In this document: positions 51,351 through 51,496 of the stretch, in pieces
Position numbering within the stretch: the first letter of the stretch is position 1
How the letters are laid out: each line of letters opens with the position of its first letter
Assembly (NCBI GenBank): GCA_015066845.1
Contig: SVNO01000006.1
Location: forward strand, 1 to 51,496
Direction of reading: 5' to 3'
Origin: Ruminococcus sp.
GTDB taxonomy: Bacteria > Bacillota > Clostridia > Oscillospirales > Ruminococcaceae
DNA: 51,496 nt
Notes under the pieces: model-generated
Databases searched by the model: none
What the model was told of the DNA's origin: nothing
The model's input: the letters and a program-made list of their open reading frames with translations, nothing else
Made by a program: the position numbers and the translations under genes

Positions 51351-51366
51351 TAATTTCCTCAAGAAA

Positions 51367-51411
51367 GAGCCGCTGCATTCCGGTGCAGCGGCTCGCAGCT
51401 TGTCAAAAAAG
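51367..51411 (+). terminator. Terminator of the secreted dockerin-like gene
   Basis: An 11-bp perfect stem (gagccgctgca, 51367-51377, with tgcagcggctc, 51384-51394) closes on a 6-nt loop. A T-run occurs only about 15 bp further downstream. Confidence 0.75.
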
Positions 51412-51417
51412 TCTTTT

Positions 51418-51478
51418 TTCTGGGGTTAGCACCCCTGTAACTGCCCCCACAGCCGCAGTTAAATCCTATTGCGGCATA
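51418..51478. repeat. Half copy of the palindromic element
   Basis: The segment tttctggggttagcacccct to ttgcggcata matches the left half of 31434-31516 in direct orientation. It then diverges instead of continuing into the right arm. Confidence 0.75.
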
Positions 51479-51496
51479 CCGTCGCCCTCAAGCAGC

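Overview
The window looks like a chromosomal segment of a fibre-degrading, dockerin-using Gram-positive gut or rumen anaerobe, most likely a Ruminococcus-type member of the Oscillospiraceae. The reasons are secreted enzymes with type I dockerin repeats, the clostridial IspH-ribosomal protein S1 fusion, a spoIIAA-spoIIAB-sigF operon, strong AGGAGG-type ribosome sites, and canonical TTGACA/TATAAT promoters. I see no rRNA, tRNA, transposase, integrase or CRISPR array. The taxonomic assignment is inference.

Region 1 (1-13834) is a plant-polysaccharide block: a GNAT acetyltransferase, an intracellular GH5 glucanase, an AraC regulator followed by a duplicated GH16 beta-glucanase, a PL11 rhamnogalacturonan lyase plus a double CE12 esterase (apparent operon) divergent from a second AraC regulator, and a GH18 protein. 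Four secreted proteins here carry dockerins and would dock onto a cellulosome scaffold encoded elsewhere.

Region 2 (13947-31231, all minus strand) is the part I cannot match to a described system. Twelve tightly packed genes, probably preceded by a 36-codon leader ORF, encode a polytopic membrane protein, an Hsp70, a second Hsp70 with an N-terminal protein-kinase-like remnant, a NrdG-like radical SAM protein, a 241-aa protein, two long coiled-coil proteins (one membrane anchored), a CbxX/CfqX-type tandem AAA+ ATPase, a zinc-ribbon membrane protein, a P-loop GTPase with a low-complexity insert, and three unrecognised proteins at the end. Overlaps and 1-34 bp gaps argue for one co-regulated complex or pathway. 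One 245-bp gap is filled by a dispersed repeat whose other copy lies at the start of the window.

Region 3 (31540-36390) is an FtsX-type ABC exporter facing an OmpR-type response regulator and an intramembrane-sensing histidine kinase, a BceAB-RS-like arrangement with a palindromic candidate operator in the shared intergenic region. Region 4 (36393-48701) is housekeeping: pyruvate kinase, a free-standing 46-codon small gene, then minus-strand runs containing ispH-rpsA, plsC, cmk, an HI0933-type flavoprotein, DUF3006, a ComEC-like metallohydrolase, an FtsK/SpoIIIE translocase, uppP and a ClpP/TepA-like protease. Region 5 (49002-51350) is the sigma-F operon followed by a small secreted protein with a single dockerin-like repeat.

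Starts were chosen by Shine-Dalgarno spacing and are often downstream of the longest possible ORF. No database search was possible, so family calls rest on motifs visible in the translations.
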